DNA of 64,000 bases from NCBI GenBank assembly GCA_031274555.1, contig JAISPZ010000115.1, positions 26,459 to 90,458 on the forward strand. Reading direction: 5' to 3'. The notes below the pieces were generated by a model. It ran no database searches. It was not told where the DNA came from and was given only the letters and a program-made list of their open reading frames with translations. This DNA is from Bacteroidales bacterium (GTDB lineage Bacteria; Bacteroidota; Bacteroidia; Bacteroidales; P3). This document shows, in pieces, positions 49,487 to 58,993 of the stretch. A program made the position numbers and the translations under genes. The first letter of the stretch is position 1. Every line of letters begins with the position of its first letter.

Positions 49487-49494
49487 TATATTTG
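49487..49494 (+). promoter_or_regulatory. Bacteroidetes -7 box upstream of ribH
   Basis: TATATTTG directly after the terminator. Confidence 0.5.
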
Positions 49495-49528
49495 AGAGTC
49501 GGCATTTTGCATTTATAACGATACATAT

Positions 49529-50008
49529 ATGAAACAGGAAAAATTTGCATTGAATTTAAAAAACATTGCTATTGGTAGCGGTTACAAGGTGGCAGTCATT
49601 ACTGCGGAGTGGAATCATGAGATTACTTATGCGCTGCGCGATGAATGTTGTTCTACTTTGATAAATTACAGTGTTAAGCCTGAAGATATTCTTCAAGTAG
49701 AAGTTCCCGGGACGTTTGAACTGCCTACGGTAGCAGCAATTTTCGCTTCGCGTGAAGATATTGATGCTGTAATATGTCTTGGATGTGTTATTCAGGGCGA
49801 AACACGTCATTTTGAATTTATATGCAACGCTGTTGCCAACGGACTGACTAACGTAGGTATTGCTTCAAAGAAACCTGTTATTTTTGGTGTACTGACTACA
49901 AATACTGTTGAACAGGCGATAGCTCGCTCATTGCGTAATAATCACGCGAACAAAGGATATGAAGCAGCAATATCGGCACTTAAAATGCTTAAAGCTATTG
50001 GATCATGA
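49529..50008 (+). CDS. ribH: 6,7-dimethyl-8-ribityllumazine synthase
   Basis: EVPGTFELPTVAA, GCVIQGETRHFEFICNAVANGLTNV, PVIFGVLTTNT. Confidence 0.96.
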   Translation: MKQEKFALNLKNIAIGSGYKVAVITAEWNHEITYALRDECCSTLINYSVKPEDILQVEVPGTFELPTVAAIFASREDIDAVICLGCVIQGETRHFEFICNAVANGLTNVGIASKKPVIFGVLTTNTVEQAIARSLRNNHANKGYEAAISALKMLKAIGS

Positions 50009-51168
50009 ATAGCGAAAATAATAGAATTGTTTTTATGGGGACACCGAACTTTGCTGTAGGGTGTTTAAAAGCGTTGGTGGAAGCCGATATGAATGTGGTG
50101 GCAGTTGTAACAATGCCCGACAAACCCAAAGGGCGCGGGCAAAAAATGCTTCCTTCGCCTGTAAAGGAGTACGCGGTTGCGCAAGGACTTACAGTGCTTC
50201 AACCAACGAACTTAAAAGACGAGAATTTTTTGCAGGCACTTGAAGCGTGCAAAGCTCAACTGCAGATAGTGGTCGCTTTTCGGATGCTGCCACGTGCTGT
50301 TTGGGCGATGCCACCATTCGGCACATTCAACCTGCACGCTTCACTACTCCCTAATTATCGTGGAGCCGCACCCATCAATCACGCCATCTGGAACGGAGAA
50401 AAAACGACAGGAGTAACAACGTTTCTCCTCGACGACAATATGGACACAGGTGGTATTCTCTACCAAAAAGCAATACAGATTGATGACAGCGACAACGCGG
50501 GCACTCTGCACGACAAACTTCTCAATATCGGAGCACCACTTGTTGTAAAAACAGCGCAAGACTTGTTCAGCAAAAAAATAAAACCACAACCGCAAGCAGT
50601 ATCACAACCGCAAGCTGTATCACAACCGCAAGCAGCACATCAGCCACAAATCGCAAAATTGCCGACAGCTCCGAAAATCTTTAAGAACGACTGCCTTTTA
50701 GATCCACAAAAAACAGCGACAGAACTGCACTTGCAAGTGCGTGCGCTATCGCCCTATCCTGCAGCTTTCGTCTATCTGACAGTTAAGGAAACCGAAGATA
50801 AAATTATACTAAAAATTTTTGAAAGCGAAGTAATAACCGCTTTCAACTGCACCGCAAACGACCAAAACGAAGCAAAATCTCCCCTCAACAACGTCCCAAA
50901 CATCCCCACAAACAACATCAATTTAAAGGCAATAACCTCAAAAAACGACAAAAATGCAGGACAAAATGTTGATTTTTTAAAAAATTATAAACAGGGAAAC
51001 CTTATTGTTAAAGGCGATGATACACTTTTGTTCGTTTGTGCAAACGACACTTTTTTATCTCTAAAAGACATACAATTATCTGGAAAACAAAGAGTTAAGA
51101 TAGAGCCATTTTTAAGGGGATTTCATCCTGAAGTATTCTCAAACATTATTGTAGCCCATTGTTATTAA
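50005..51168 (+). CDS. fmt: Methionyl-tRNA formyltransferase with two low-complexity insertions
   Basis: RIVFMGTPNFAVGCLKALV, MPDKPKGRGQKM, NLHASLLPNYRGAAPINHAIWNGE; PQPQAVSQPQAVS repeat insert. Confidence 0.94.
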   Translation: MNSENNRIVFMGTPNFAVGCLKALVEADMNVVAVVTMPDKPKGRGQKMLPSPVKEYAVAQGLTVLQPTNLKDENFLQALEACKAQLQIVVAFRMLPRAVWAMPPFGTFNLHASLLPNYRGAAPINHAIWNGEKTTGVTTFLLDDNMDTGGILYQKAIQIDDSDNAGTLHDKLLNIGAPLVVKTAQDLFSKKIKPQPQAVSQPQAVSQPQAAHQPQIAKLPTAPKIFKNDCLLDPQKTATELHLQVRALSPYPAAFVYLTVKETEDKIILKIFESEVITAFNCTANDQNEAKSPLNNVPNIPTNNINLKAITSKNDKNAGQNVDFLKNYKQGNLIVKGDDTLLFVCANDTFLSLKDIQLSGKQRVKIEPFLRGFHPEVFSNIIVAHCY

Positions 51169-51222
51169 CAACTATACAATACCTGCTAAATATAAACGCA
51201 TTAAAAAATTAATAAAAATTTT

Positions 51223-51230
51223 TACCTTTG
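51223..51230 (+). promoter_or_regulatory. Bacteroidetes -7 box upstream of HU gene
   Basis: TAccTTTG 33 bp before the HU start. Confidence 0.6.
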
Positions 51231-51262
51231 CTGTTACATAATACATTAAAAAAATTAAATTT

Positions 51263-51535
51263 ATGAACAAAGCAGAACTTATTGACGCTATCGCTTCTAA
51301 AGCAAAAATTGCTAAAACCGAAGCTAAAAAAGCACTTGATGCTACTGTTGAAGCTATTGGTAACGATCTTAAAAAAGGCAACAAAGTTGTACTTATTGGA
51401 TTTGGTACTTTTTCTGTTAAGAAGAGAAATGCTCGTAATGGTCGCAACCCGCAGACCGGCAAACCAATGAAAATTGCTGCTAAAAAAGTAGCTCATTTCA
51501 AACCGGGTGCAGCCCTTGCAAAAAAAGTGAAGTAA
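51263..51535 (+). CDS. HU-family DNA-binding protein
   Basis: MNKAELIDAIASKAKIAKTEAKKALDATVEAIGNDLKKGNKVVLIGFGTFSVKKRNARNGRNPQTGKPMKI. Confidence 0.97.
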   Translation: MNKAELIDAIASKAKIAKTEAKKALDATVEAIGNDLKKGNKVVLIGFGTFSVKKRNARNGRNPQTGKPMKIAAKKVAHFKPGAALAKKVK

Positions 51536-51554
51536 TTTTCACAAAAAAAAATGG

Positions 51555-51596
51555 AAAAACGCTCTCTTGTCGTTCACGACGAGGAGCGTTTTTTTA
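51555..51596 (+). terminator. Rho-independent terminator of HU gene
   Basis: aaacgctc...gagcgttttttt with an extended inner stem. Confidence 0.85.
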
Positions 51597-51639
51597 TGCT
51601 ACGCTCATAAGGATTATACCACTCTAAAAATTCAAAACT

Positions 51640-52383
51640 ATGATGTTAAAAGATAAAGTTGCCATTATTACCGGTGCATCTCGCGGGATTGGCAAAGCCA
51701 TTGCGCTAAAATTTGCAGGTGAGGGTTGCAACATCGCCTTTACGGATTTGCAGGAAGATGAAAATATGCAAAAACTCGTTGGTGAACTCACCGCTATCGG
51801 CGTAAAAGCCAAAGGCTACGCTTCAAACGCTGCCGACTTCGTGCAAACTCAAAATACGGTAGAACAAATCGTTAAAGATTTTGGCAGGATAGACGTGCTT
51901 GTAAATAATGCAGGCATCACGAAGGACACTCTGCTTCTGCGTATGACGGAAGCACAGTGGGACGCTGTTATTGCCGTAAACCTCAAGTCTGTATTCAACT
52001 TCACAAAAGCAGTACAACCAACTATGCTTAGTCAGCGTAAGGGAAGCATTATAAATATGAGTTCCGTTGTCGGAGTGAGTGGCAATGCTGGGCAAGCGAA
52101 CTATTCTGCTTCAAAGGCAGGCATTATCGGCTTCACAAAATCTGTTGCCAAAGAGCTTGGCTCACGCAATATCCGCAGTAATGCTATTGCTCCGGGCTTT
52201 ATTATTACAGAAATGACAGGACAGCTTAGTGAAGAAGTCCGTAATGAGTGGAACAAAATGATCCCTCTTAGACGTGGCGGCACTCCCGAAGACGTTGCAA
52301 ATACTGCACTTTTCCTCGCTTCCGACCTTTCCTCATACGTGTCAGGTCAAGTTCTTCACGTCTGCGGTGGCTTAAATATGTAA
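51640..52383 (+). CDS. fabG: 3-oxoacyl-ACP reductase
   Basis: AIITGASRGIGKAIALKFA, NNAGITKDTLLLRM, YSASKAGIIGFTKS. Confidence 0.95.
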   Translation: MMLKDKVAIITGASRGIGKAIALKFAGEGCNIAFTDLQEDENMQKLVGELTAIGVKAKGYASNAADFVQTQNTVEQIVKDFGRIDVLVNNAGITKDTLLLRMTEAQWDAVIAVNLKSVFNFTKAVQPTMLSQRKGSIINMSSVVGVSGNAGQANYSASKAGIIGFTKSVAKELGSRNIRSNAIAPGFIITEMTGQLSEEVRNEWNKMIPLRRGGTPEDVANTALFLASDLSSYVSGQVLHVCGGLNM

Positions 52384-52389
52384 CTCCCG

Positions 52390-53634
52390 TCACAGTATCA
52401 GTCTTTCCACTTTATTCTCTCCGTACGAGTATGCAAAATAATTAAAGGAAGACATGGGCTTGGTGATAATCAAGTTCGCTGCTTTTCCCTTTGTTATGCT
52501 ACCATGAGTATCTGAAATTCCCATTGCATAAGCGGTGTTAAGAGTGGTTGCGTAAAGAACTTCTTCGGGAAGCATATTGTAGCGAATACAACCCATTGAG
52601 GCAACGAGCTGCATATTTGGTGACGGTGATGACCCCGGATTACAATCGGAAGCAAGTGCGACAGGCAGTCCGCTGTCTATCATCGCACGTACAGGCGAGA
52701 GCGGAAGATTTAGAAAAAACGCTGCACCCGGAAGGACTGTCGGCATAGTGCCACAGGCTGAAGCCCCTGCGCATACACCATAAGATGATTTTAACGCCAA
52801 AATTTCTTCATCCCCTATCCTCTCCAAATGATCTACCGACAGTGCGTTACATTTCACTCCCACCTGCACTCCACCCGATATATCAAGTTCGTTTGCGTGA
52901 ATTTTCGGACGTAACCCATATTTGGCTGCCGCTTCCAGAATACGCTCTGTCTGACCTACCGTAAAAAATCCTTTGTCACAAAAAACATCTATAAAATCAG
53001 CTAACCTTTCAGCAGCCACTGCCGGCAACATCTCTTTTATCAAATAATCAACATATTCATCCTGTCGCCCTGCAAATTCTCTCGGAACAGCGTGCGCACC
53101 AAGAAATGTCGCTTTAATCGCAACAGGACTTGTTTCCTTTAAACGCGAAATAACGCGCAACATTTTAAGTTCGCTTTCGAGCGACAGTCCGTAACCGCTT
53201 TTTATCTCCATTGCACCTGTCCCATACTGCATAGCAATTTGCAGACGTTCAGTCGCGCTGTCGAAAAGTTCCTGTTCGCCCGTATTTCGCAGACACTCCA
53301 CAGAATTAAGAATTCCGCCGCCTCTACGATAAATTTCCTCATACTCAAGTCCACGAATTTTATCAATCCACTCCTGCTCTCTGCTACCTGCATAGACGAT
53401 ATGCGTATGTGAATCGCAAAACGCAGGAAGCACATATCTTCCGCTCACATCAATAACATCAATACTCATTTCGGGCTTATCGTCCATTTTCCCAAAGTCA
53501 GCAATCTTACCGTCTTCAATAAGCAAGTAAGCGTTTTCGATAGTCTTTACTTCGCACATTCCTTTGCCTGCGACAAATTTTACATCAGACTCTACGATGG
53601 GCAACAGCCCTTTAATATTTATTATTAACTTCAT
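52390..53634 (-). CDS. hutI: Imidazolonepropionase
   Basis: YVLPAFCDSHTHIVYAGSREQEW, IKSGYGLSLESELKMLRVI, IHANELDISGGVQVG, ALASDCNPGSSPSPNM. Confidence 0.94.
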   Translation of the reverse strand: MKLIINIKGLLPIVESDVKFVAGKGMCEVKTIENAYLLIEDGKIADFGKMDDKPEMSIDVIDVSGRYVLPAFCDSHTHIVYAGSREQEWIDKIRGLEYEEIYRRGGGILNSVECLRNTGEQELFDSATERLQIAMQYGTGAMEIKSGYGLSLESELKMLRVISRLKETSPVAIKATFLGAHAVPREFAGRQDEYVDYLIKEMLPAVAAERLADFIDVFCDKGFFTVGQTERILEAAAKYGLRPKIHANELDISGGVQVGVKCNALSVDHLERIGDEEILALKSSYGVCAGASACGTMPTVLPGAAFFLNLPLSPVRAMIDSGLPVALASDCNPGSSPSPNMQLVASMGCIRYNMLPEEVLYATTLNTAYAMGISDTHGSITKGKAANLIITKPMSSFNYFAYSYGENKVERLIL

Positions 53635-53704
53635 CTTGCCACAAATTTAAGCAATTTATGATTTTAACCGAAATTCCACATTTTTCGCCGCAACAGCAAC
53701 ATCA

Positions 53705-54304
53705 CTATTTGACATCTTTATTCTTTATGGCAATTCGTAGCTTTTTTATGGCAACTTTATATTTGAACGCAACCGTTGTCGCGGGAATATTAAGAAATTG
53801 GGATATTTTCATAAAAGAATAATCACAACTATGCCGCAGTTGCAGGATACGTCTCTCGTCAGAATTGAGAAAAATGCAGTTAAACTTATTAACGAGCAAT
53901 TTATCTATAAAATCATTTTTTGATTCAATATCCTTTTCTTCTATCATCTTTGTAAGATAGTCTTGCGAGGGTTCACTCCACCCAAAATTATTATAGACAT
54001 CCGATTTATAATTACTGAATTTTTCTTTTTGACGTTTGTTTATTCTGAGATAATCTTTCAAAACATTTGCTGCAATTCTCATCAGATAATTTGGCAATTT
54101 CCCTCTTTCTATGTAAAAGCCAAGTGTATATTGCTTGTGAACAGTTAAAAAGACTTCCTGAACAAGGTCCTTTGCAACAGATTCATTTTTCGTTACAGAA
54201 TTAAAATAGACAAAAAATTTGTCCTTAAAGTCCATTACTCGCGTAGCAAAATCTTTTTCTTCCTGCGGAATTGCTTCCGATAACGTGTCAATAGTAGTCG
54301 CCAT
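53705..54304 (-). CDS. RNA polymerase sigma factor, ECF-like sigma-70 family
   Basis: NESVAKDLVQEVFLTVHK (region 2), LRHSCDYSFMKISQFLNIPATTVAFKYKVAIKKLR (region 4). Confidence 0.85.
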   Translation of the reverse strand: MATTIDTLSEAIPQEEKDFATRVMDFKDKFFVYFNSVTKNESVAKDLVQEVFLTVHKQYTLGFYIERGKLPNYLMRIAANVLKDYLRINKRQKEKFSNYKSDVYNNFGWSEPSQDYLTKMIEEKDIESKNDFIDKLLVNKFNCIFLNSDERRILQLRHSCDYSFMKISQFLNIPATTVAFKYKVAIKKLRIAIKNKDVK

Positions 54305-54360
54305 AATAATTTTTTTAATGTTAATATTAATTTGCACAAATGTAACTACACATCACATAA

Positions 54361-54440
54361 ATATTTCTTAAAAAAACTTAAATAATCTTAATATTTCTTA
54401 AATTTTAACTCTTTTTAATAATATTTCTTAACGCTTCTTA
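54361..54440. promoter_or_regulatory. Helically phased CTTAA array
   Basis: CTTA at 54367, 54377, 54387, 54397, 54427 and 54437; atatttcttaa repeated at exact 30-bp spacing. Confidence 0.55.
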
Positions 54441-54501
54441 ATTTTTCTTTCGCTATTAATCATTAACTTTGCCGAAACTTTATCCATTAAAACTATCTGT
54501 G

Positions 54502-54625
54502 ATGAAACGAGCATGGTAAATGTTGCCACCCATTTGCCACCCAGTTGTCACCCATTTGCCACCCAAAAACAACTGTTTATGTGCAAGTTCCATACGACCT
54601 GTTAAAAACAATTTATAAACGTATG
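54502..54625 (+). repeat. Dispersed leader repeat, copy B, with 4x11-bp internal expansion
   Basis: ATGAAACGAGCATGGTAAATG(TTGCCACCCAT)x4...TTTATGTGCAAGTTCCATACGACCTGTTAAAAACAATTTATAAACGTATG. Confidence 0.8.
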
Positions 54626-55762
54626 AAAAAAAAGTTATTCATATCTGCCATCTTATTATTACTTGTCGGAGTGATTAATGCTCAATATAGAGTAGAAAAA
54701 ATCACCAACAGGCAAACGCAAATTAAAGAACCGCCGCTAAACAGGGGAATATATTACACACTTCCTGCTAATGGATTTGAAGTAAGTATAACAGTCCAAA
54801 CAACTACTTACAAAAAAGGGATATACAGTCAATACGCCTCAACCTTTCTTGGACTGATGGATTTTATAAGCGAAAATAACACCGTGTCGGAAATAGAAAA
54901 TGTAAAAATCAAAAATACCGTTATGGCTGATAACAGTCAAGTATTCCATGTTAGAAGTTTTGGAAAAAAAGGGGAATTACCTACCCTTTCATACAGCGAG
55001 TATGGAACATTGCTTGGGGTAAATTCTGCCCCCGAAAAAATTGAACGCACACGCCACAACCATCAAGAACCAAAACGTCCATACGTCAAAAAAACAAAAG
55101 AGGCACAAACATTTTCTTTTGCAGAAATAAATGTTGAGGATAATTTAGATACAATCATGAGAGAAGAACTTGTGGACGAACAAGTTATAGAGCATACAAT
55201 CGTAACTTCCCGCACAGTAGAAAAAACTAACGAACAAAAAGCGAAAGAGCTTGCGACACTTATTATCGACAGCAAAAAACAGCGTGCCGCACTTATTTCG
55301 GGATATTCGGAAGTCAATTATGCTCCTGAAACAATACGTTTTATGTATGAGCAAATGCTCGCCACAGAAAACGAGTATTTACGCTGCTTCACAGGAGTCT
55401 CATATAAAAATACGCACACTTATAAAGTTTTTGTGAATATTGAAGATACTGTTTCCAAATATTCTCTCGGCACATATACGTCAAAAGACGAGCCTCTATA
55501 TCTGACTGTTGAAAAAGCAACGTCACCCGCCTTACAGATAGAAACTTTCGAAAAAGAGTTTATAGACCAAACGGAAAATACCGGCTTTTTTGTTCGTCTG
55601 CCACAAGTAGTTAAAGCCACAATAAAATCAGATAAAAAGATTTTTAAAGAAACCCAACTTTATGTTTCGCAGTGGGGACATATCTATTCCCTGCCTGTAG
55701 GGGACTTCAGCATTAAGCTCAACCCCAAAACAGGAGCATTAAAAACTTTATCCAAACGCTAA
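54623..55762 (+). CDS. DUF4831-like Bacteroidetes protein
   Basis: Signal peptide MKKKLFISAILLLLVGVINAQ; GIYYTLPANGFEVSITVQTTTYKKGIYSQYASTFLGL. Start moved to 54623. Confidence 0.7.
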   Translation: MKKKLFISAILLLLVGVINAQYRVEKITNRQTQIKEPPLNRGIYYTLPANGFEVSITVQTTTYKKGIYSQYASTFLGLMDFISENNTVSEIENVKIKNTVMADNSQVFHVRSFGKKGELPTLSYSEYGTLLGVNSAPEKIERTRHNHQEPKRPYVKKTKEAQTFSFAEINVEDNLDTIMREELVDEQVIEHTIVTSRTVEKTNEQKAKELATLIIDSKKQRAALISGYSEVNYAPETIRFMYEQMLATENEYLRCFTGVSYKNTHTYKVFVNIEDTVSKYSLGTYTSKDEPLYLTVEKATSPALQIETFEKEFIDQTENTGFFVRLPQVVKATIKSDKKIFKETQLYVSQWGHIYSLPVGDFSIKLNPKTGALKTLSKR

Positions 55763-55843
55763 ACGCCAAACCTCGCGTAATCACTGTTAAACATTCGTTG
55801 AAAACTTTTTTTCAAAACAATCCCAATAATCTCGAATTTTTGC

Positions 55844-55851
55844 TATCTTTG
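55844..55851 (+). promoter_or_regulatory. Bacteroidetes -7 box upstream of susC
   Basis: TAtcTTTG. Confidence 0.55.
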
Positions 55852-55900
55852 CTGGTTGCGTTTTGCATCCCACCTTTTTCTAAACAAATTACAACAACTG

Positions 55901-58900
55901 ATGAAAAAAAATGTCCTTTTTGTTTTAATTGCGCTTTTTGCCACCATGGCTACCTTTGCGCAAAGAACTGTTACCGGTAGAGTAACCTCTAATGATGAGC
56001 CAGGAGGGCTACCCGGTGTTGCCGTCACCGTTGACGGTACATCACTTGGTACCACTGCTGACCATAATGGTGTTTTCGTTATAAACAATGTTCCTGAAAA
56101 TGCCAAGACTTTGAAATTCACATACGTAGGCAGAAAAACAAAAGAAGTACCTATACCGAGTAATGGCGTAGTCAATGTCAAAATGGAACAAGACAACAAA
56201 ATGCTTGAGGTTATCAACATTGATGGCTATGGCGTTTCTGTAAAGGCAGGTGACGTGGGCGCAGCATCTCGCGTAGAGGGAGAAGTTCTCACGAAAAGAA
56301 CCGAATCAAACGTTATGAATTCTTTGCAAGGGTCAATGCCGGGCGTTCAAATCAGTACTGCCACAGGTCAGCCTGGTGCTCCTACTTCTGTCCGTATCAG
56401 AGGTATTAGCTCTATAAACTCTGGCAACGATCCTCTTTATATCGTGGACGGTGTGCCTATCAGCACGGGCGGATTCGGTATGACATCACAGTCAGACGGT
56501 GTGGATCCTCTTTCAACAATTAATCCTGCCGACATCGAAAGCATTTCCACCCTGAAAGATGCAAGTGCGACCTCTATCTATGGCTCACGAGCTGCAAATG
56601 GTGTTATCATTATTACTACAAAAAGAGGAAAACAGGGGCAGTCGTCATTTCAGGCTGATGTTAAAATCGGCGTTTCGACACCCCCTTTTGTAAAACGAGC
56701 GTTCACAACGGTTAATGTTGCTGATTATAAGACATTTTTAGGAGATTCGTATCTAAACAGTCGTAGGAATGGATATGTCTTGACCTCCGGAGAGTATCAC
56801 CTTCTTGTCCAAACGCCTGAAAAGATATGGGATGGTATTTATAACAAAAGTTTGATTGATTTCAGAAACGGCAATATGCCGACAGAAACTGACTGGTGGG
56901 ACGCAGTAACCAGATCAGGCATAATTCAGGACTATTCTTTTTCTGCTAATGGAGGAGGCGACCGTGTAACATACTACGCGTCTCTCAACTATTTCAATAA
57001 CGTTGGTACTGTTATCGGAACTGATTTTACGCGTTATTTGGCACGTGTGAATGTAGATTATAAGGCTACAAACTGGCTTACTTTTGGTGTCAATCTTTCC
57101 GGTGGCTACAGTCAAAGCAATGCCATTACAAATTCGTTAACGTACGCGAGTCCTGTGTGGAGTTCAGGCCAAATGCGTCCAACTGACCCCATTAAAAATC
57201 CCGATGGAACTTGGTTTACAGGGTATAATTTAGGGTATAACCCCGTGGCACTTTATTCTGATGAATATCCTGACATAAGGTACAGGCAACAGTACAAAGC
57301 ACTATTTAGCCCATACCTTCGCATAAATCTTCATAAGAATATTGTATTCCAAACAAAGTTCGGTTTGGACTTTGTAAGTTCCCACGAAAAAAACGTTTGG
57401 TCACCTACAGTAAATCCACAGGGAAGGAATATGGGTGGTATTACTCAAATGCTTGACCAGCGTGACGCAACCCTTACTTTGACCAATACCCTTAACTGGA
57501 TGCCAAGCATTGGAAAAAATAACTTTAATGTATTAATCGGTCAGGAAATTGAGCAATTTGACTATAGCGAAGGGTATTATAATGGTACTACATTTTCAGA
57601 TCCCTCACTCACCGAAGTGGGCAATGCAGCAAGCAGCGAAGGCTTTAGTGGGGCAGAACATGCTGCTCTATCTTCAGTCTTTCTCAATGTTGAGTACAAC
57701 TATGACGATCGCTACTATATATCAGGATCTATCCGTGGCGACGGTACTTCCCGTTTTGGTGAAAATAATAGATGGGGACTTTTCTACTCTATCGGTGGTA
57801 AATATCGTATATCGGGAGAAAATTTTATGACATCAACTCAAAATTGGCTCAATAACTTAAGTATTCGTGTAAGTTATGGAACGACCGGTAATCAAAATGT
57901 CGGCTATTATGTAGCACGTCCATCTTATGGGTCATCAAAATATGGCGGAGGACTTACAATTTACCCAAGCGCACTTGGTGCTCCCGACTTAAAATGGGAG
58001 TCCCGTGACAAATTTAATGTAGGTCTTGAATTTAGTATTTTCAATGCGTTAACCGCTGAAATTGACTACTATTATGATATAACTCGCGATATGATATTTG
58101 CGGTTCCGTTATCATATTCCACCGGCTTTTCGAGCCAAATTCGGAATATTGGAAAGATGGGAAATCAGGGAATTGAACTTATGCTTAATGCACAGCTACT
58201 ACAAACAAAAAATGTACAATGGACTGCAAGTTTCAATATTACAACTAACAACAACAAAATCTTAAAACTACCTACAGATGGTCCAATTATCGGTAGTAGC
58301 CTTACAAAACTTGAAGTCGGCAAAACAGCTCATCTCTATTATTATTATGAATATGCGGGTGTAGATCCCGCAACGGGACGTCCCCGCTGGTATGACGATA
58401 AAGGTGAGTATGTCTATGATTTTACTCTTGCAAAAAGGCGCGACCTTGGCTCCTACGACCCTAAATTTTATGGAGGATTTACTACTCGCGTTAATTTCTA
58501 TGATTTCGATTTCAGTGTTCAGCTAAACTATTGTTACGGTGGCAAGTTATTTGTGAATGATGTCCGTTATCGTGAAAACGACGGAGCGTTCGAGGATTCC
58601 CCCCCGACATATTACGTTATGGATAACCGTTGGAAAAATCCCGGAGATGAGGCGTATGTTCCGGAAATTCGTATGGGTGGCAACAATGGTGCCGAAAATT
58701 TCTCTTCTCGTGAGCTTATGGATGCTTCGTATCTTCGTATAAGAAATATACAGTTGGGATATACTGTTCCATCAAGTTTTCTCTCTAAGGCAAAGCTGAA
58801 AATGTTCCGTGCCTACATAAGCATTGACAACCTTTATACTTTTACAAAAAATAAAGGAATTGATGCATTTAGAGGATACGATCCTGAAGCAGGACTTGGT

Positions 58901-58966
58901 GGCACACAAGCTGCGAATTATCCCATTCCTATAAATTATCAACTTGGTGTAAACGTCGGTTTTTAA
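55901..58966 (+). CDS. SusC/RagA-family TonB-linked outer membrane protein
   Basis: Signal peptide, carboxypeptidase-like domain, VRIRGISSINSGNDPLYIVDGVPI plug motif, LKDASATSIYGSRAANGVIIITTK. Start moved to MKKNVLF. Confidence 0.95.
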   Translation: MKKNVLFVLIALFATMATFAQRTVTGRVTSNDEPGGLPGVAVTVDGTSLGTTADHNGVFVINNVPENAKTLKFTYVGRKTKEVPIPSNGVVNVKMEQDNKMLEVINIDGYGVSVKAGDVGAASRVEGEVLTKRTESNVMNSLQGSMPGVQISTATGQPGAPTSVRIRGISSINSGNDPLYIVDGVPISTGGFGMTSQSDGVDPLSTINPADIESISTLKDASATSIYGSRAANGVIIITTKRGKQGQSSFQADVKIGVSTPPFVKRAFTTVNVADYKTFLGDSYLNSRRNGYVLTSGEYHLLVQTPEKIWDGIYNKSLIDFRNGNMPTETDWWDAVTRSGIIQDYSFSANGGGDRVTYYASLNYFNNVGTVIGTDFTRYLARVNVDYKATNWLTFGVNLSGGYSQSNAITNSLTYASPVWSSGQMRPTDPIKNPDGTWFTGYNLGYNPVALYSDEYPDIRYRQQYKALFSPYLRINLHKNIVFQTKFGLDFVSSHEKNVWSPTVNPQGRNMGGITQMLDQRDATLTLTNTLNWMPSIGKNNFNVLIGQEIEQFDYSEGYYNGTTFSDPSLTEVGNAASSEGFSGAEHAALSSVFLNVEYNYDDRYYISGSIRGDGTSRFGENNRWGLFYSIGGKYRISGENFMTSTQNWLNNLSIRVSYGTTGNQNVGYYVARPSYGSSKYGGGLTIYPSALGAPDLKWESRDKFNVGLEFSIFNALTAEIDYYYDITRDMIFAVPLSYSTGFSSQIRNIGKMGNQGIELMLNAQLLQTKNVQWTASFNITTNNNKILKLPTDGPIIGSSLTKLEVGKTAHLYYYYEYAGVDPATGRPRWYDDKGEYVYDFTLAKRRDLGSYDPKFYGGFTTRVNFYDFDFSVQLNYCYGGKLFVNDVRYRENDGAFEDSPPTYYVMDNRWKNPGDEAYVPEIRMGGNNGAENFSSRELMDASYLRIRNIQLGYTVPSSFLSKAKLKMFRAYISIDNLYTFTKNKGIDAFRGYDPEAGLGGTQAANYPIPINYQLGVNVGF

Positions 58967-58993
58967 CATTTAATTTAATTCCAATCCTTTATT

